A stretch of 16,953 bases of DNA from Helicobacteraceae bacterium (lineage in GTDB: Bacteria; Campylobacterota; Campylobacteria; Campylobacterales; Helicobacteraceae), in contig CAAGLK010000099.1 in the NCBI GenBank assembly GCA_900770765.1, positions 1-16,953 on the forward strand, written 5' to 3'. This document shows, piece by piece, positions 1 to 7,808 of this stretch (position 1 is the stretch's first letter; the number at the start of each line of letters is the position of its first letter). The translations under genes and the position numbers were made by a program. Under the pieces are notes generated by a model that did not search any database, had not been told where the DNA came from, and was given only the letters and a program-made list of their open reading frames with translations.

Positions 1-2
1 CC

Positions 3-206
3 GAAATATTAGAAAAAATAGGCAATAAAGCTGGTATATATGTTTATCGTCCTGCGGGTAACTGGTTAATCTTAAAAAAAGGTGTAAAACTTACCGAATT
101 GCCTGCAAAAAATGAAGAATTTTATAGAATAATTTTATTCAATTATTTGTATAGAAAAGCAACTAAAGAATTACAGAAATGCGAGGAAGTGAATGCTAAC
201 GTTTAA
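3..206 (+). CDS. 3' end of an unidentified phage gene (partial)
   Basis: An open frame runs in from the left edge and stops at TAA (204-206). About 67 residues are visible, beginning EILEKIGNKAGIYVYRP and ending ELQKCEEVNANV. The visible part mixes a beta-like segment (GIYVYRPAGNWLILKKG) with a helical tail, and I recognise no family. The frame overlaps the next gene's ATG at 193 by 14 bases, which suggests translational coupling and a shared operon with the following small genes. The true start lies outside the window, so neither full length nor function can be judged. Confidence 0.6.
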   Translation, partial: EILEKIGNKAGIYVYRPAGNWLILKKGVKLTELPAKNEEFYRIILFNYLYRKATKELQKCEEVNANV

Positions 207-513
207 CTTAAAAAAAGAGTGGTTTGAGAAAATAAAATCAGGCGAAAAAACGCACGAATATAGGGTTGCTACTGATTATTGGTATAAAAGACTATTAGTT
301 ATAGAAGAAAGATATGGCAAATTAGTATTTACAATAAAAAATGATTTTTGTATTTTTTGTTGTGGTTATCCGAATAAAAATGATAATTCAAAAAGATTAA
401 AAGCTAGAATAAAATATATACAAATTGTTAATGGTTTAAATACTGATTTAAAAATAGATAAAAATGTATTTGATATAAAATTTGAACTTATTAGCAAATG
501 TGAGGCGGAATGA
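193..513 (+). CDS. ASCH/PUA-like domain phage protein
   Basis: This 106-residue protein begins with a beta strand and helix, followed by the signature SGEKTHEYR at about residues 16-24. That matches the G-x-K-x-x-E-x-R core of ASCH domains, which are PUA-like RNA- or nucleotide-binding folds; some bacterial members are N4-acetylcytidine amidohydrolases. The later stretch VFTIKNDF...CGYP and RLKARIKYIQIVNG fits the remaining strands of the barrel. The length is normal for a single-domain phage ASCH protein. The ATG at 193 is preceded by GCGAGGA (181-187) at close spacing. It overlaps the upstream gene by 14 bases and the downstream gene by 1-4 bases. The family assignment comes from the motif; the ligand and role in this phage are unknown. 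Confidence 0.72.
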   Translation: MLTFNLKKEWFEKIKSGEKTHEYRVATDYWYKRLLVIEERYGKLVFTIKNDFCIFCCGYPNKNDNSKRLKARIKYIQIVNGLNTDLKIDKNVFDIKFELISKCEAE

Positions 514-719
514 TGAAACAAGAACCGATAAGACATGACCCTGAAATCTTGCGAAAAATAGCTAACGGCTACTACAACATAGAATTAGTATTAAGACACA
601 ACAAAAGGCTGGAATATGCACTAAAACAAATTTTAAAAAGGATTGAAAGCGGATATCCTGACGAACAAAAAATTAAAAGTATAGAAAAGATACTAAAAAC
701 GGTAAAGGACTATATATGA
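510..719 (+). CDS. Small helical phage protein, unknown function
   Basis: The frame encodes 69 residues, rich in Lys, Glu, Ile and Leu and predicted mostly helical, with no cysteines and no membrane segment. I do not recognise it. Two adjacent ATGs exist: 510 overlaps the preceding TGA, and 513 sits about 7 bases after GAGG (502-505), the better spacing. The mature protein may therefore be one residue shorter. It lies in the run of small early or accessory genes and is probably cotranscribed with its neighbours. Confidence 0.6.
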   Translation: MMKQEPIRHDPEILRKIANGYYNIELVLRHNKRLEYALKQILKRIESGYPDEQKIKSIEKILKTVKDYI

Positions 720-738
720 TTATAGAAAGGGCGTAAAA

Positions 739-1191
739 ATGATAGAAAAATTTGTAAAAGCGTGGGATGAAAACAATAAATTGTTATTAAAAGAGTTTGA
801 AAACAATGAACCTGTAAATTATAAAGATATTGTAAAAAAATTAGTTACTATTGTTATAAATCCATATTTAGAAAAAAATAGATTTGACTCCGATTTTCCT
901 AATTACTCCTTAGATATAGATAATATGACAATTATTGATAATGGAGATTATCAAGGTACAAATATATACATAATACCTTTTGATACATATCAACCAGACA
1001 CAAGTAATTATGTATTTACGTATAACGAGTATGGTTCTTGTACAGGTTGTGATACCTTTTATCATATTAGAGATGATTACAATACAAAGGAAGAAAAAGC
1101 AAAAAGATTTCATACTCTAGCATTACATATATTGCAAAGATTTAAACAGTTAGATGATAATTTTAAACATTTAGATGATGATATACTATAA
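739..1191 (+). CDS. Conserved phage protein with YGSCxGCD motif, unknown function
   Basis: This acidic protein has 150 residues. The middle part (DNMTIIDNGDYQGTNIYIIP, then DTYQP) leads into YGSCTGCDTFYHI and then a helix TLALHILQRFKQL. I recall this arrangement (a D-N-x-T-x-x-D-x-G-D-Y-Q-G-T strand, an FDTYQP segment, a YGSCxGCD motif and a terminal L-A-L-H helix) from small uncharacterised proteins of many tailed phages, so I treat it as a known family without a known role. The two close cysteines could bind metal, but that is only inference. GAAAGGG lies just upstream of the ATG at 739. The C-terminus is very acidic (LDDNFKHLDDDIL). Confidence 0.72.
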   Translation: MIEKFVKAWDENNKLLLKEFENNEPVNYKDIVKKLVTIVINPYLEKNRFDSDFPNYSLDIDNMTIIDNGDYQGTNIYIIPFDTYQPDTSNYVFTYNEYGSCTGCDTFYHIRDDYNTKEEKAKRFHTLALHILQRFKQLDDNFKHLDDDIL

Positions 1192-1208
1192 TTAGCAAAG
1201 GATTATAT

Positions 1209-1670
1209 ATGAATATTAGCGAAAAATTAAAATACTACACAGAAAACCTAAATATCAATTTTGCACTAAAAAACATAGGTAAACTTCTATTATTAGCTGA
1301 TGAGATATGTAGGTTTATAAAAAAAGCAATTAGAGGCGATAGGCACTTAAGTTTTTCTAGTCAAGAATTGAGATTATTTGTTATGGCAGTTGAAAAAGTG
1401 CATAAAGCCGTCAATAAAAAGTGCAGTTTTGTTGAAATCAGAAAACGACTAGAAAAGCACGGGAAAATCGCAAGAAAAGAATTAATAGAAGAAACACACA
1501 ACACAGGGAAATATATTTCCCTTGCTAGAGATTTACAAAGAGTGTTGAGTATTTGCAATTATAATGCTACAATGGCATTATTGCTAGAAATAGAAAGAGA
1601 ACAAAAGAAAACAGAGGCGGACGACATATTTAACGACTTAGTCCTTATGGGAATAATTGAGGCAATGTAA
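1209..1670 (+). CDS. Helical phage protein, unknown function
   Basis: The product has 153 residues and reads as almost entirely alpha-helical. It has a basic central part (RKRLEKHGKIARKELIEE, about residues 78-95) and an acidic C-terminus. No motif lets me name it. AAAGGA (1196-1201) is about 7 bases before the ATG at 1209, so the start is well supported. The stop is only 2 bases before the next ATG. The basic helices could contact nucleic acid, but nothing specific shows it. Confidence 0.62.
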   Translation: MNISEKLKYYTENLNINFALKNIGKLLLLADEICRFIKKAIRGDRHLSFSSQELRLFVMAVEKVHKAVNKKCSFVEIRKRLEKHGKIARKELIEETHNTGKYISLARDLQRVLSICNYNATMALLLEIEREQKKTEADDIFNDLVLMGIIEAM

Positions 1671-1672
1671 AT

Positions 1673-1957
1673 ATGGGTAAAATAATACATTTTGAACCTT
1701 TTAAAAATGGTAAAAAGTGGGACGATGAATATCCAAAATTTTTAGGAAGTATAGAAAGGTATTTCGGAACAAAAACAGATGTAGAACAAATGACCAAACG
1801 CCTTTACTATGCTATGAGATATTTGCAAGGTGTGGTTAATTCATTTTGGATTTTTGATATTCTTCAAATTAAAGAAAACACAAAAGAATTTGAAAGGGGT
1901 AAAAAATACTGTATTGAGTGGCTAGAAGAAATAATAGCAACACTAAAAAATCAATAG
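1673..1957 (+). CDS. Small phage protein, unknown function
   Basis: The frame encodes 94 residues. It opens with a short strand (KIIHFEPFKNGKKW) and continues as helices rich in aromatic residues (LYYAMRYLQGVVNSFWIFDIL), which look amphipathic rather than membrane-spanning. I do not recognise it. It follows the previous stop by 2 bases, so it is probably translated by coupling. A GAGGC at about 1616-1620 is too far upstream to serve. The stop is TAG. Confidence 0.6.
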   Translation: MGKIIHFEPFKNGKKWDDEYPKFLGSIERYFGTKTDVEQMTKRLYYAMRYLQGVVNSFWIFDILQIKENTKEFERGKKYCIEWLEEIIATLKNQ

Positions 1958-1978
1958 GAATAAATGTAAGGATTTAAA

Positions 1979-2146
1979 ATGGAAGAATTTTTAAATAAAA
2001 AATATCCAATTTGCTTGCAATTTGGCAATACTGAAAAAACAATACTAGAAATGGATAAAGTCGATATTTGCTATGGTTTATCAGAGTGGAATAAAAACGA
2101 AATAATTTTAAATTTACTAGAAATTGTTGCAAAAGTAAAAAAATAG
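1979..2146 (+). CDS. Very small phage protein, 55 residues, unknown function
   Basis: An ATG at 1979 opens 55 codons ending in TAG at 2144-2146, starting MEEFLNKKYPICLQFGNTEK and ending IILNLLEIVAKVKK. TAAGGAT sits about 6 bases upstream, giving a good ribosome-binding site like those of the neighbours. Codon use and the K/E/I-rich composition match the surrounding genes. I recognise no family. It is the last gene before the promoter-like sequence at 2127-2154, which overlaps its final codons, so it probably ends the first operon. Confidence 0.55.
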   Translation: MEEFLNKKYPICLQFGNTEKTILEMDKVDICYGLSEWNKNEIILNLLEIVAKVKK

Positions 2147-2154
2147 TTTATAAT
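2127..2154 (+). promoter_or_regulatory. Candidate sigma-70-type promoter
   Basis: TTGCAA (2127-2132) is followed, 16 bases later, by a perfect TATAAT (2149-2154). It overlaps the end of the 55-residue gene and points at the zinc-ribbon gene and the packaging genes. A transcript would start near 2161. In such A+T-rich DNA one good -10 is weak evidence. The position at the only sizeable break (114 bases) in this part of the gene run makes it more credible. Confidence 0.45.
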
Positions 2155-2158
2155 AAAA

Positions 2159-2236
2159 GTGTACTTAGCAATAATTCTTTTGTGTTTTCTTTTTTGTAAA
2201 GGTGTGGGAACAATAGCACAAGAGCCAAAATTGTGA
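2159..2236 (+). other. Possible 25-codon hydrophobic leader ORF
   Basis: A GTG at 2159 opens 25 codons before TGA (2234-2236). The peptide carries a strongly hydrophobic run, YLAIILLCFLFC, and then a short polar tail ending EPKL. It begins right at the predicted transcription start and has no ribosome-binding site upstream. It may be chance, a leader peptide, or the remnant of a small membrane protein. Apart from this and the promoter I see nothing in 2147-2260 except CACAA/TTGTG arms around 2217-2235. Confidence 0.2.
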
Positions 2237-2260
2237 TAAGGTATAGAGGATTTTACGCCC

Positions 2261-2668
2261 TTGCTATGTAAGAATTGTAAAAACGAGGTTAGAGCGGTTG
2301 ATGTTTGGTATTTATTCCCTAATACCGATTTTAAAGACCGTAAACTATTTGTTGGCAAGTGTTCTAAATGTAAAAAATCAGTAATTTTGCTATCTGAATT
2401 AAGAAAAAATGACGGCAAAATTTTTGTACAATTAGAAGTAGGCGAAAAAGCCGACAAAGTAGCTGAAATCCATTTAAACCAAATTGACTACACAAGAGAA
2501 GATTTAGAAATCAAAAAAGGTAAACCCTGCGGTTATGTCTACGGCAAGGCAAAAAAAGACATAAAAAACAAAAGGTACAACATTTATAGAGTTGATTTTA
2601 ATCAACAAGAAGAATTAATAGGGTTTTTAGATTTTAACGATACTAAAATAAAAGAAATAGATAAATAA
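2261..2668 (+). CDS. Zinc-ribbon phage protein, TTG start
   Basis: This protein has 135 residues. The N-terminal part has two CxxC pairs (Cys3/Cys6 and Cys34/Cys37) separated by about 27 residues, typical of a zinc ribbon. The C-terminal two thirds is Lys-rich with mixed strands and helices and includes GKPCGYVYGKAKKDIKN. The frame is open back to a stop at 2237-2239 and has no ATG in that stretch. The best start is TTG 2261, with GAGGA (2246-2250) 10 bases upstream; an ATA at 2243 is the only other option worth noting. It is the first gene after the promoter-like site. A nucleic-acid-binding or regulatory role is plausible but not shown. Confidence 0.65.
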   Translation: MLCKNCKNEVRAVDVWYLFPNTDFKDRKLFVGKCSKCKKSVILLSELRKNDGKIFVQLEVGEKADKVAEIHLNQIDYTREDLEIKKGKPCGYVYGKAKKDIKNKRYNIYRVDFNQQEELIGFLDFNDTKIKEIDK

Positions 2669-2692
2669 AAAAATAAGGAAAGATTTGAAACT

Positions 2693-2983
2693 ATGGCAGA
2701 TATTGCAAGCTACAATTTTACAATTAAAGGTTCTAATTGGCAACCATTAAGCGATATAATGGATGCATACTACGACCACACAGCCGCTTTTATTATGTAT
2801 GTAAATGAAATTTCAGCAGGTGCGTTGGGTTATACTCATAGAATGGTAACACCAGAGCCAAACGACAAAGGCAGAGAACTAAAAGGTGGGGCGGAAATTG
2901 AAATTCCTGCAGACAGTGGCGACTATATCTACTTAAGAGCAACCGATAAACCCGTAAATGTAGAAATAAGAGAAAAGCTATAA
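2693..2983 (+). CDS. Small beta-rich phage protein, unknown function
   Basis: The product has 96 residues, starting MADIASYNFTIKGSNW. It alternates strands with glycines (GGAEIEIPADSGDYIYLRA, KPVNVEIREKL), suggesting a compact beta domain. The helical segment DIMDAYYDHTAAFIMYVNE is too polar to be membrane-spanning. I recognise no family; the beta-rich character beside structural genes would fit a minor virion component, but this is inference. AAGGAAAG sits about 11 bases before the ATG at 2693. The next gene starts 4 bases after its stop. Confidence 0.62.
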   Translation: MADIASYNFTIKGSNWQPLSDIMDAYYDHTAAFIMYVNEISAGALGYTHRMVTPEPNDKGRELKGGAEIEIPADSGDYIYLRATDKPVNVEIREKL

Positions 2984-2987
2984 CAAT

Positions 2988-3392
2988 ATGATGTTCAATG
3001 ATTTAATAATAAAATTGTTAGTAATTCAAAACATAGCAAATGATATACACTATCTATGCTATGGTTCAGCATTTTATTCCAAACATATTTTTGTTGATGA
3101 AATAAAGTTTAAAAAAGAAATCGACAAAATAAAAGAAATTTGCCTATTAGGCTCAAATACCAGACCATTGCAAAACAAAGAATATTTAGCAAATGCAGTT
3201 GATTTATTGCCCGAACTGAAAGAAAAGGACGATAAATTTAATTTTAATACGCTTTTATATGAAATAGAAAAAGCACTAGATTTTATAGAAACTATGCAAG
3301 GATTAAAAACAGGTGAGGCAAATTTAATAGGCGGAATTGCTGAAAAATTGCAACAATTTAAAGGGCTTTTAAACTTACAAATTGAAGAATAG
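2988..3392 (+). CDS. Helical phage protein, unknown function
   Basis: The frame encodes 134 residues, mostly helical by sequence, with no cysteine cluster or membrane segment. I do not recognise it. Two consecutive ATGs (2988 and 2991) follow the previous stop by 4 bases and there is no clear ribosome-binding site, so initiation probably depends on coupling to the upstream gene. It lies immediately before the terminase small subunit, a place where phages often keep poorly conserved accessory genes. Confidence 0.55.
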   Translation: MMFNDLIIKLLVIQNIANDIHYLCYGSAFYSKHIFVDEIKFKKEIDKIKEICLLGSNTRPLQNKEYLANAVDLLPELKEKDDKFNFNTLLYEIEKALDFIETMQGLKTGEANLIGGIAEKLQQFKGLLNLQIEE

Positions 3393-3425
3393 AACATATA
3401 AAGAAATATTAAGGAACTTGAACAA

Positions 3426-3782
3426 GTGGCAAGAAGTGGAAATCCTAACCCAAAAAGGAATAATACTTTTCCTAAATCACCTCAAGGTTTAGATGACAAA
3501 AAAAGTCAAGGGCAAATAAACCGCTCAAAAGAACTTAATATTTTAAGTCATATCAGAAGTAACATACACGATAGAAATATAATCTCTAAGACTTTTGATG
3601 TTATAGAAAACGAACTTGAGGTAGGAATAACAAAAAACGCTATCGAGGTTCTAAAAATAGCAAAAGAAAACGAGAAACAAGACATAAATTTGACAGGCGG
3701 GGTTGAAGTGCAAAAGGTATATATTACCCCCGAACAGCAAAAGGAAGCATTGGAACATATTAAAAATGTAATTGATGATTAA
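3426..3782 (+). CDS. terS: Probable terminase small subunit
   Basis: This protein has 118 residues. It begins ARSGNPNPKRNNTFPKSPQG, a basic low-complexity head seen in phage DNA-packaging regulators, continues as helices, and ends GGVEVQKVYITPEQQKEALE, resembling the C-terminal tail of small terminase proteins that contacts the portal or large subunit. The assignment rests mainly on position: it directly precedes and overlaps the large terminase gene by 8 bases. The start is GTG 3426 with AAGGA (3411-3415) 10 bases upstream. Small terminases recognise the packaging site on the DNA; no pac or cos site is identifiable here. The sequence alone would not prove the call. Confidence 0.7.
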   Translation: MARSGNPNPKRNNTFPKSPQGLDDKKSQGQINRSKELNILSHIRSNIHDRNIISKTFDVIENELEVGITKNAIEVLKIAKENEKQDINLTGGVEVQKVYITPEQQKEALEHIKNVIDD

Positions 3783-5253
3783 GGATTTAGAAAAAGAATA
3801 TATTGGACAATTATTACTTACTCAAGGTTTTGAAGTTTGGGCAAGGTACATTTTTAGAGTAATTGAACAAAGAAAATTTGAAAAAGAGGCTATTCATCAA
3901 GATTTATTTAATTGTTTTGATGAAATTGAAAAGGGTATCAAAAAAAGAGTAAATCTAAACATACCGCCTAGAGCAGGTAAGACATTATTAGCACAGCTTT
4001 TTGTAGTTTATACATATACAAAAAATCCTAAATCAAATATCATTTATACTTCTTACTCACAATCGCTTTTATCAGATATCGCACAAAAAATCGCTCAAAT
4101 ATTTGAAAATCCTATATACAAAGCGTTATATCCAAACACAAATAGTATAAAATCTGAAATTGAAGAAGTAAACCCGATTGATGACTTTTGGCGTGAATAT
4201 TTGATAAACGAAACGGGCAAAAATCAATATTCAAATAAAAAAATTGTAACCAAGCAAGGCGGAGTTTGTTTATTTAGTGCTATTGGCGGACAAATTACAG
4301 GATATGGGGCAGGCTTAAGAAATTCAAAAGAGTTCGCAGGACTTTTAATTATAGATGACGGAAATAAGCCCGCTGAAATCCATTCCGAAACAATGCGAAA
4401 AAAAGTAGCTACTTATTTTAAAGAAACTTTATTAAGTAGGCTCAATGATAGTAACACTCCAATTTTGAATATTCAACAAAGGTTACATTTAGAGGATTTA
4501 AGCGGATTTTTAGAAAAAAAATACAATTTTGAAACAATAAAAAAGCCGTTAATAGATAGTAACGGAGTTTGTTTATTACCTAAACAATACACACCCGAAA
4601 GAATAAAAGAATTACAAATTGACGGCTATTTATTTAATTCACAATATCAACAAGAGCCTATTATATTAGGCGGTGAAGTCATTAAGCGTGAATGGTTTAA
4701 GTATTACGATATAAATACAAATTTTGTTTATAAAAAAATAGTAATTGCAGGCGATACCGCAATGAGTACCAAAGAAAGTGCGGACAGGTCGTGCTTTATG
4801 GTTGGCGGAATTACTCAAAACAATCAACTTCATATTATTGATTTTATTGTTGGCAGGTGGGATTACCCGACATTAAAAAATAATATTATTGAACTATGGA
4901 ACAAGTGGCAATTAGATAAACGCACAACAAGTGCAAGTGCTTTATATGTTGAAGAAAAAGCAAGCGGAATACAGCTATTACAAGAACTAAATAAATCGGG
5001 TATTCCGATTTTACCATTGACCGCAGACAAAGACAAATATACAAGAGTTCAAGGGGTGCTTGAATATATTGCAAGCGGAAATGTTTTACTTCCTTGTAAT
5101 GAAAACTATGGAAACAATCCCGAAATATTAAACGAGGCAGAGGCATTTACAAGAGATAACACACATTTACATGACGATATTGTAGATACATTGTGCTATC
5201 TCATTCAATCGACTATTGCAAGGAAAAAAGCCTCAATTTTAGAATTTTGTTAA
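3775..5253 (+). CDS. terL: Terminase large subunit (packaging ATPase and nuclease)
   Basis: The 492-residue motor protein hydrolyses ATP to pump DNA into the prohead and cuts the concatemer. The ATPase half has a Walker A-like NIPPRAGKT (residues about 62-70), a Walker B LLIIDD (about 190-195), and QQRLHLEDLSG (about 234-244) in the coupling region. The nuclease half has AGDTAM (Asp327), YVEEKASG (Glu393/394) and HDDIVDTLCY (Asp467/468/471), the acidic metal ligands of the RNase H-like fold. The length is normal. A TTG at 3772 is in frame, but I prefer ATG 3775, which overlaps the preceding gene by 8 bases. No strong ribosome-binding site is visible, so coupling to the small subunit is likely. 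Confidence 0.97.
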   Translation: MIKDLEKEYIGQLLLTQGFEVWARYIFRVIEQRKFEKEAIHQDLFNCFDEIEKGIKKRVNLNIPPRAGKTLLAQLFVVYTYTKNPKSNIIYTSYSQSLLSDIAQKIAQIFENPIYKALYPNTNSIKSEIEEVNPIDDFWREYLINETGKNQYSNKKIVTKQGGVCLFSAIGGQITGYGAGLRNSKEFAGLLIIDDGNKPAEIHSETMRKKVATYFKETLLSRLNDSNTPILNIQQRLHLEDLSGFLEKKYNFETIKKPLIDSNGVCLLPKQYTPERIKELQIDGYLFNSQYQQEPIILGGEVIKREWFKYYDINTNFVYKKIVIAGDTAMSTKESADRSCFMVGGITQNNQLHIIDFIVGRWDYPTLKNNIIELWNKWQLDKRTTSASALYVEEKASGIQLLQELNKSGIPILPLTADKDKYTRVQGVLEYIASGNVLLPCNENYGNNPEILNEAEAFTRDNTHLHDDIVDTLCYLIQSTIARKKASILEFC

Positions 5254-5266
5254 GTAAAAAATAATT

Positions 5267-6640
5267 ATGAAAAATAAGAAAAGATTTAAAAATACAGTAA
5301 ATAACGGACTAGCAAGTGCCGTAGGTGTGGACTGTTATCCTCAACAATATAACCCAACAGAAATAAAGTTTAACGCTACAAATAGCTTATTGACTTTAGA
5401 TTGGATTAGCCTTGTAAATACCTATAAAAACAATGGTTTTGTAAAATTAGCGGTTGATTTACCTGTTGATGACTGTTTCAGAAACGGCGGTTATGAACTA
5501 GAAAGCGGAACACTAGAGGCGGAAGAATTAGAAGAACTTAACAAAAAAGTCCACGAACAAGACGATATTATAAAACAAGTTTTGAGGTGGGGCAGGCTTT
5601 TTGGTGGTGGTGCATTATTTTGTAGCACAAGTCAAGACCCTGAAACCCCTTTTAATCCTGAAACAATCGAGGGCAAGCAAATTGAGTTTTTAGCTTGCGA
5701 CAGGTGGCAATGTTACCCCTTAGCAAATAGCCTATATTTAGCTGAAAAATTTTCGCTAGTTGATTTAAGTTTAGGCGAAAAAGGGCAAGCCGTAACTATT
5801 GATAAATCAAGACTAAAAGTATTCACAGGCGAAGTACAGCCATACTATTTGAGAAATCAGCTACAAGGTTGGGGAGTGTCATTGCTAGAGGCAATAATCC
5901 CACAATTAACGCAATACATAAAAGCAAATAGCGTAGTTTTAGAACTTTTAGACGAGGCAAAAATCGATATTCTAAAAATATTCGGACTTGCTGATTTATT
6001 GTTATCTAAAAACGGCGAAAGTGCGGTTAAGCGTAGAGTTGATATTTTTTCGACTGAAAAAAATTATAAAAATGTTGGAGTAATGGACAGTCAAGATGAT
6101 TTTGTCCAAAAAACAATGACTTTTGCAGGATTAAATCAAATTTTAGAAAAAATTTTCTTGCTAATATGTTCTAGTTTGCGTATTCCATATTCAAAAGTAT
6201 TTGGCAGGGGTGCGAGCGGTTTTTCAAGCGGTGAAGATGACCTAGAAAACTATAACGCAATGATTATGGCGTCATTAAGAAAACCCGCAGAACCTTTAAT
6301 CGAATGGACGGCACAAATAATAGCTTGTAATCTATTTGGAAGAAAAATTGAAGATTTATCTATCAAATGGAAACCGCTAAGAGTTCTAAGCGAAGAACAA
6401 GAGCAGGCAATTAGAACTCAGAAAATAAACTCATATATAATGTTGTTGCAAGCAGGAGTTTTGACAAGAAAACAAGTAGCTGAAAAACTACAACAAGATG
6501 ACATTATTGCATTTAATGAAGAAGAATTGAAAGCACTTGAAAACGATTTTGGCGACGATGAAGAAATTGAAGAAATCGAAGAAACAACGAGCGTAAATAA
6601 TTCATTAATGGAAAAATTTAAAAGCGTATTCAAAAAATGA
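5267..6640 (+). CDS. Portal protein, DUF1073 family
   Basis: The 457-residue product fits the portal that forms the dodecameric DNA gate at one capsid vertex and docks the terminase. Recognisable parts are DLPVDDCFRNGGYEL near residues 63-77 and RWGRLFGGGALF at about 107-118. The core at about 270-335 contains KNVGVMDSQDDF, then SSLRIPYSKVFGRGASGFSSG and EDDLENYN. The last matches the IPxTxLxGxSxxGxxxxGExDxxNY signature of DUF1073 portals. The C-terminal tail is acidic (DDEEIEEIEE) and then basic. It lies 13 bases after terL and overlaps the MuF gene by 4 bases (ATGA). The ribosome-binding site before ATG 5267 is weak. Confidence 0.94.
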   Translation: MKNKKRFKNTVNNGLASAVGVDCYPQQYNPTEIKFNATNSLLTLDWISLVNTYKNNGFVKLAVDLPVDDCFRNGGYELESGTLEAEELEELNKKVHEQDDIIKQVLRWGRLFGGGALFCSTSQDPETPFNPETIEGKQIEFLACDRWQCYPLANSLYLAEKFSLVDLSLGEKGQAVTIDKSRLKVFTGEVQPYYLRNQLQGWGVSLLEAIIPQLTQYIKANSVVLELLDEAKIDILKIFGLADLLLSKNGESAVKRRVDIFSTEKNYKNVGVMDSQDDFVQKTMTFAGLNQILEKIFLLICSSLRIPYSKVFGRGASGFSSGEDDLENYNAMIMASLRKPAEPLIEWTAQIIACNLFGRKIEDLSIKWKPLRVLSEEQEQAIRTQKINSYIMLLQAGVLTRKQVAEKLQQDDIIAFNEEELKALENDFGDDEEIEEIEETTSVNNSLMEKFKSVFKK

Positions 6641-7644
6641 AACTAGACCCGATTAAACCTAATGAAAAAATAGAAAAATTAATCGCTAAAAAAATCACAA
6701 ATTGGTTTTATGAAAATTTTTTCAAAGGTTGTTTTGAAATATTAAAAAATAATACCGTAGAGAACGCACAGGACGACTTAAGGCGAGCAATTACAACAGG
6801 GCGTATATTTTACCAAGACGGTGCATTTTATTCTTCTAATGGGCGATTTAGCAACGCTATTGCTAAGGAATTAGAGAAAATCGGGGCTAAATATTCAAAA
6901 TATCGTAAAGCATATTTAATTAATGCAAAAAACTTAGACATCGAAATACTATGGGCGATTGAAACAACAAAAGCTAAAACAAGTGCCGTAGCCTTAGCAA
7001 TAAAAGCATATTTAACAAAACAATTAGGAAATATTACTCAACTTCAAAAAGATTTTGTTATTGATGGCATTGTTGAGCGTATGTTGTTTGATTTACAAGA
7101 GAGAGTAAACAAAAGCATAAAAGCAAAAAAAATAGAAATCATCGCACCAAAAATAGACGACTTTAAAGCACGAGAAATTGCAAAAAAATATACAAACAAT
7201 TTAGACTTTTTCATAAAAGATTGGGCCAACGAAAATATACCAAAAATGCGTGAAGTCGTAGGACAAATGGCAATAAGCGGAAAAAGTCAAAAAGATATTG
7301 CTGATTATATTTACTATAACTACGAAGTCAAAACAAAAGACAAGGCGATGTTTTTAGCAAGGAATGAAACAGGACTTGCGACTACTTCATATTTAGAAGC
7401 AAAATACAAACAAGAGGGTTTTACTTCTTTTATATGGAAAACTAATTTAGACGGCAGAGAAAGAAAACTACATAAAGAATTAAACGGAAAAAAATTCAGA
7501 TTTGATGACCCCCCGATAATCTACAAAAACGAAAAAACAGGACAAGAACAAAGAGGACTACCAGGGCAAACATATAATTGCAGATGTTCAATGATACCCT
7601 ACTACGATAAAGAATTTCTACAAAACAGAAAAGAAAAAAAATAA
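6637..7644 (+). CDS. MuF-like minor head protein
   Basis: This 335-residue protein belongs to the phage Mu gpF head-morphogenesis family, whose members associate with the portal and are packaged in the head. The N-terminal region contains RRAITTGRIFYQDGAFYSS (about 49-67), common in this family. The C-terminal Mu F domain runs from about residue 240 (RNETGLATTSYLEAKYKQ) through IWKTNLDGRERKLHKELNGK to the terminal GLPGQTYNCRCSMIPYYD, with the conserved D-x-R...H and NCRC elements. No toxin domain is fused to it. ATG 6637 overlaps the portal stop by 4 bases, the usual portal-MuF coupling. The gene is followed by a 285-base gap that probably ends this transcription unit. Confidence 0.9.
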   Translation: MKLDPIKPNEKIEKLIAKKITNWFYENFFKGCFEILKNNTVENAQDDLRRAITTGRIFYQDGAFYSSNGRFSNAIAKELEKIGAKYSKYRKAYLINAKNLDIEILWAIETTKAKTSAVALAIKAYLTKQLGNITQLQKDFVIDGIVERMLFDLQERVNKSIKAKKIEIIAPKIDDFKAREIAKKYTNNLDFFIKDWANENIPKMREVVGQMAISGKSQKDIADYIYYNYEVKTKDKAMFLARNETGLATTSYLEAKYKQEGFTSFIWKTNLDGRERKLHKELNGKKFRFDDPPIIYKNEKTGQEQRGLPGQTYNCRCSMIPYYDKEFLQNRKEKK

Positions 7645-7741
7645 AAAGCGGAATTTACAGCTTTTCAAAACTGTGTCCCTCATCTCATTTCTTTCCCAAC
7701 GCTTTCTAACTCATATTCATTTATAAGTTTAACCAACTAGG

Positions 7742-7777
7742 AACCCTTAAAACCTAAGGTAAAAACCTATAAGGGTT
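7742..7777. repeat. Nested inverted repeat / hairpin
   Basis: AACCCTTA (7742-7749) is the exact reverse complement of TAAGGGTT (7770-7777). Inside lie a smaller ACCT/AGGT dyad (7752-7760) and two copies of AACCTA (7751-7756 and 7764-7769). No U-tract follows on either strand, so it is not a standard intrinsic terminator. It could act as a processing or pausing hairpin. Confidence 0.5.
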
Positions 7778-7808
7778 TATACAACGAAAAAAAGAAAAAA
7801 TAAATAAG

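Noticed and set aside
1164..1192. Promoter TAAACA-N17-TATAAT
   Set aside because: It overlaps coding sequence, has no gap in the gene run, and the -10 is made by the stop codon context; likely chance in AT-rich DNA.
5267..6640. Anti-CBASS protein Acb1
   Set aside because: DUF1073 portals are sometimes labelled this way in databases. This gene has portal length, portal motifs and the terL-portal-MuF position, and none of the small phosphoesterase character of Acb1.
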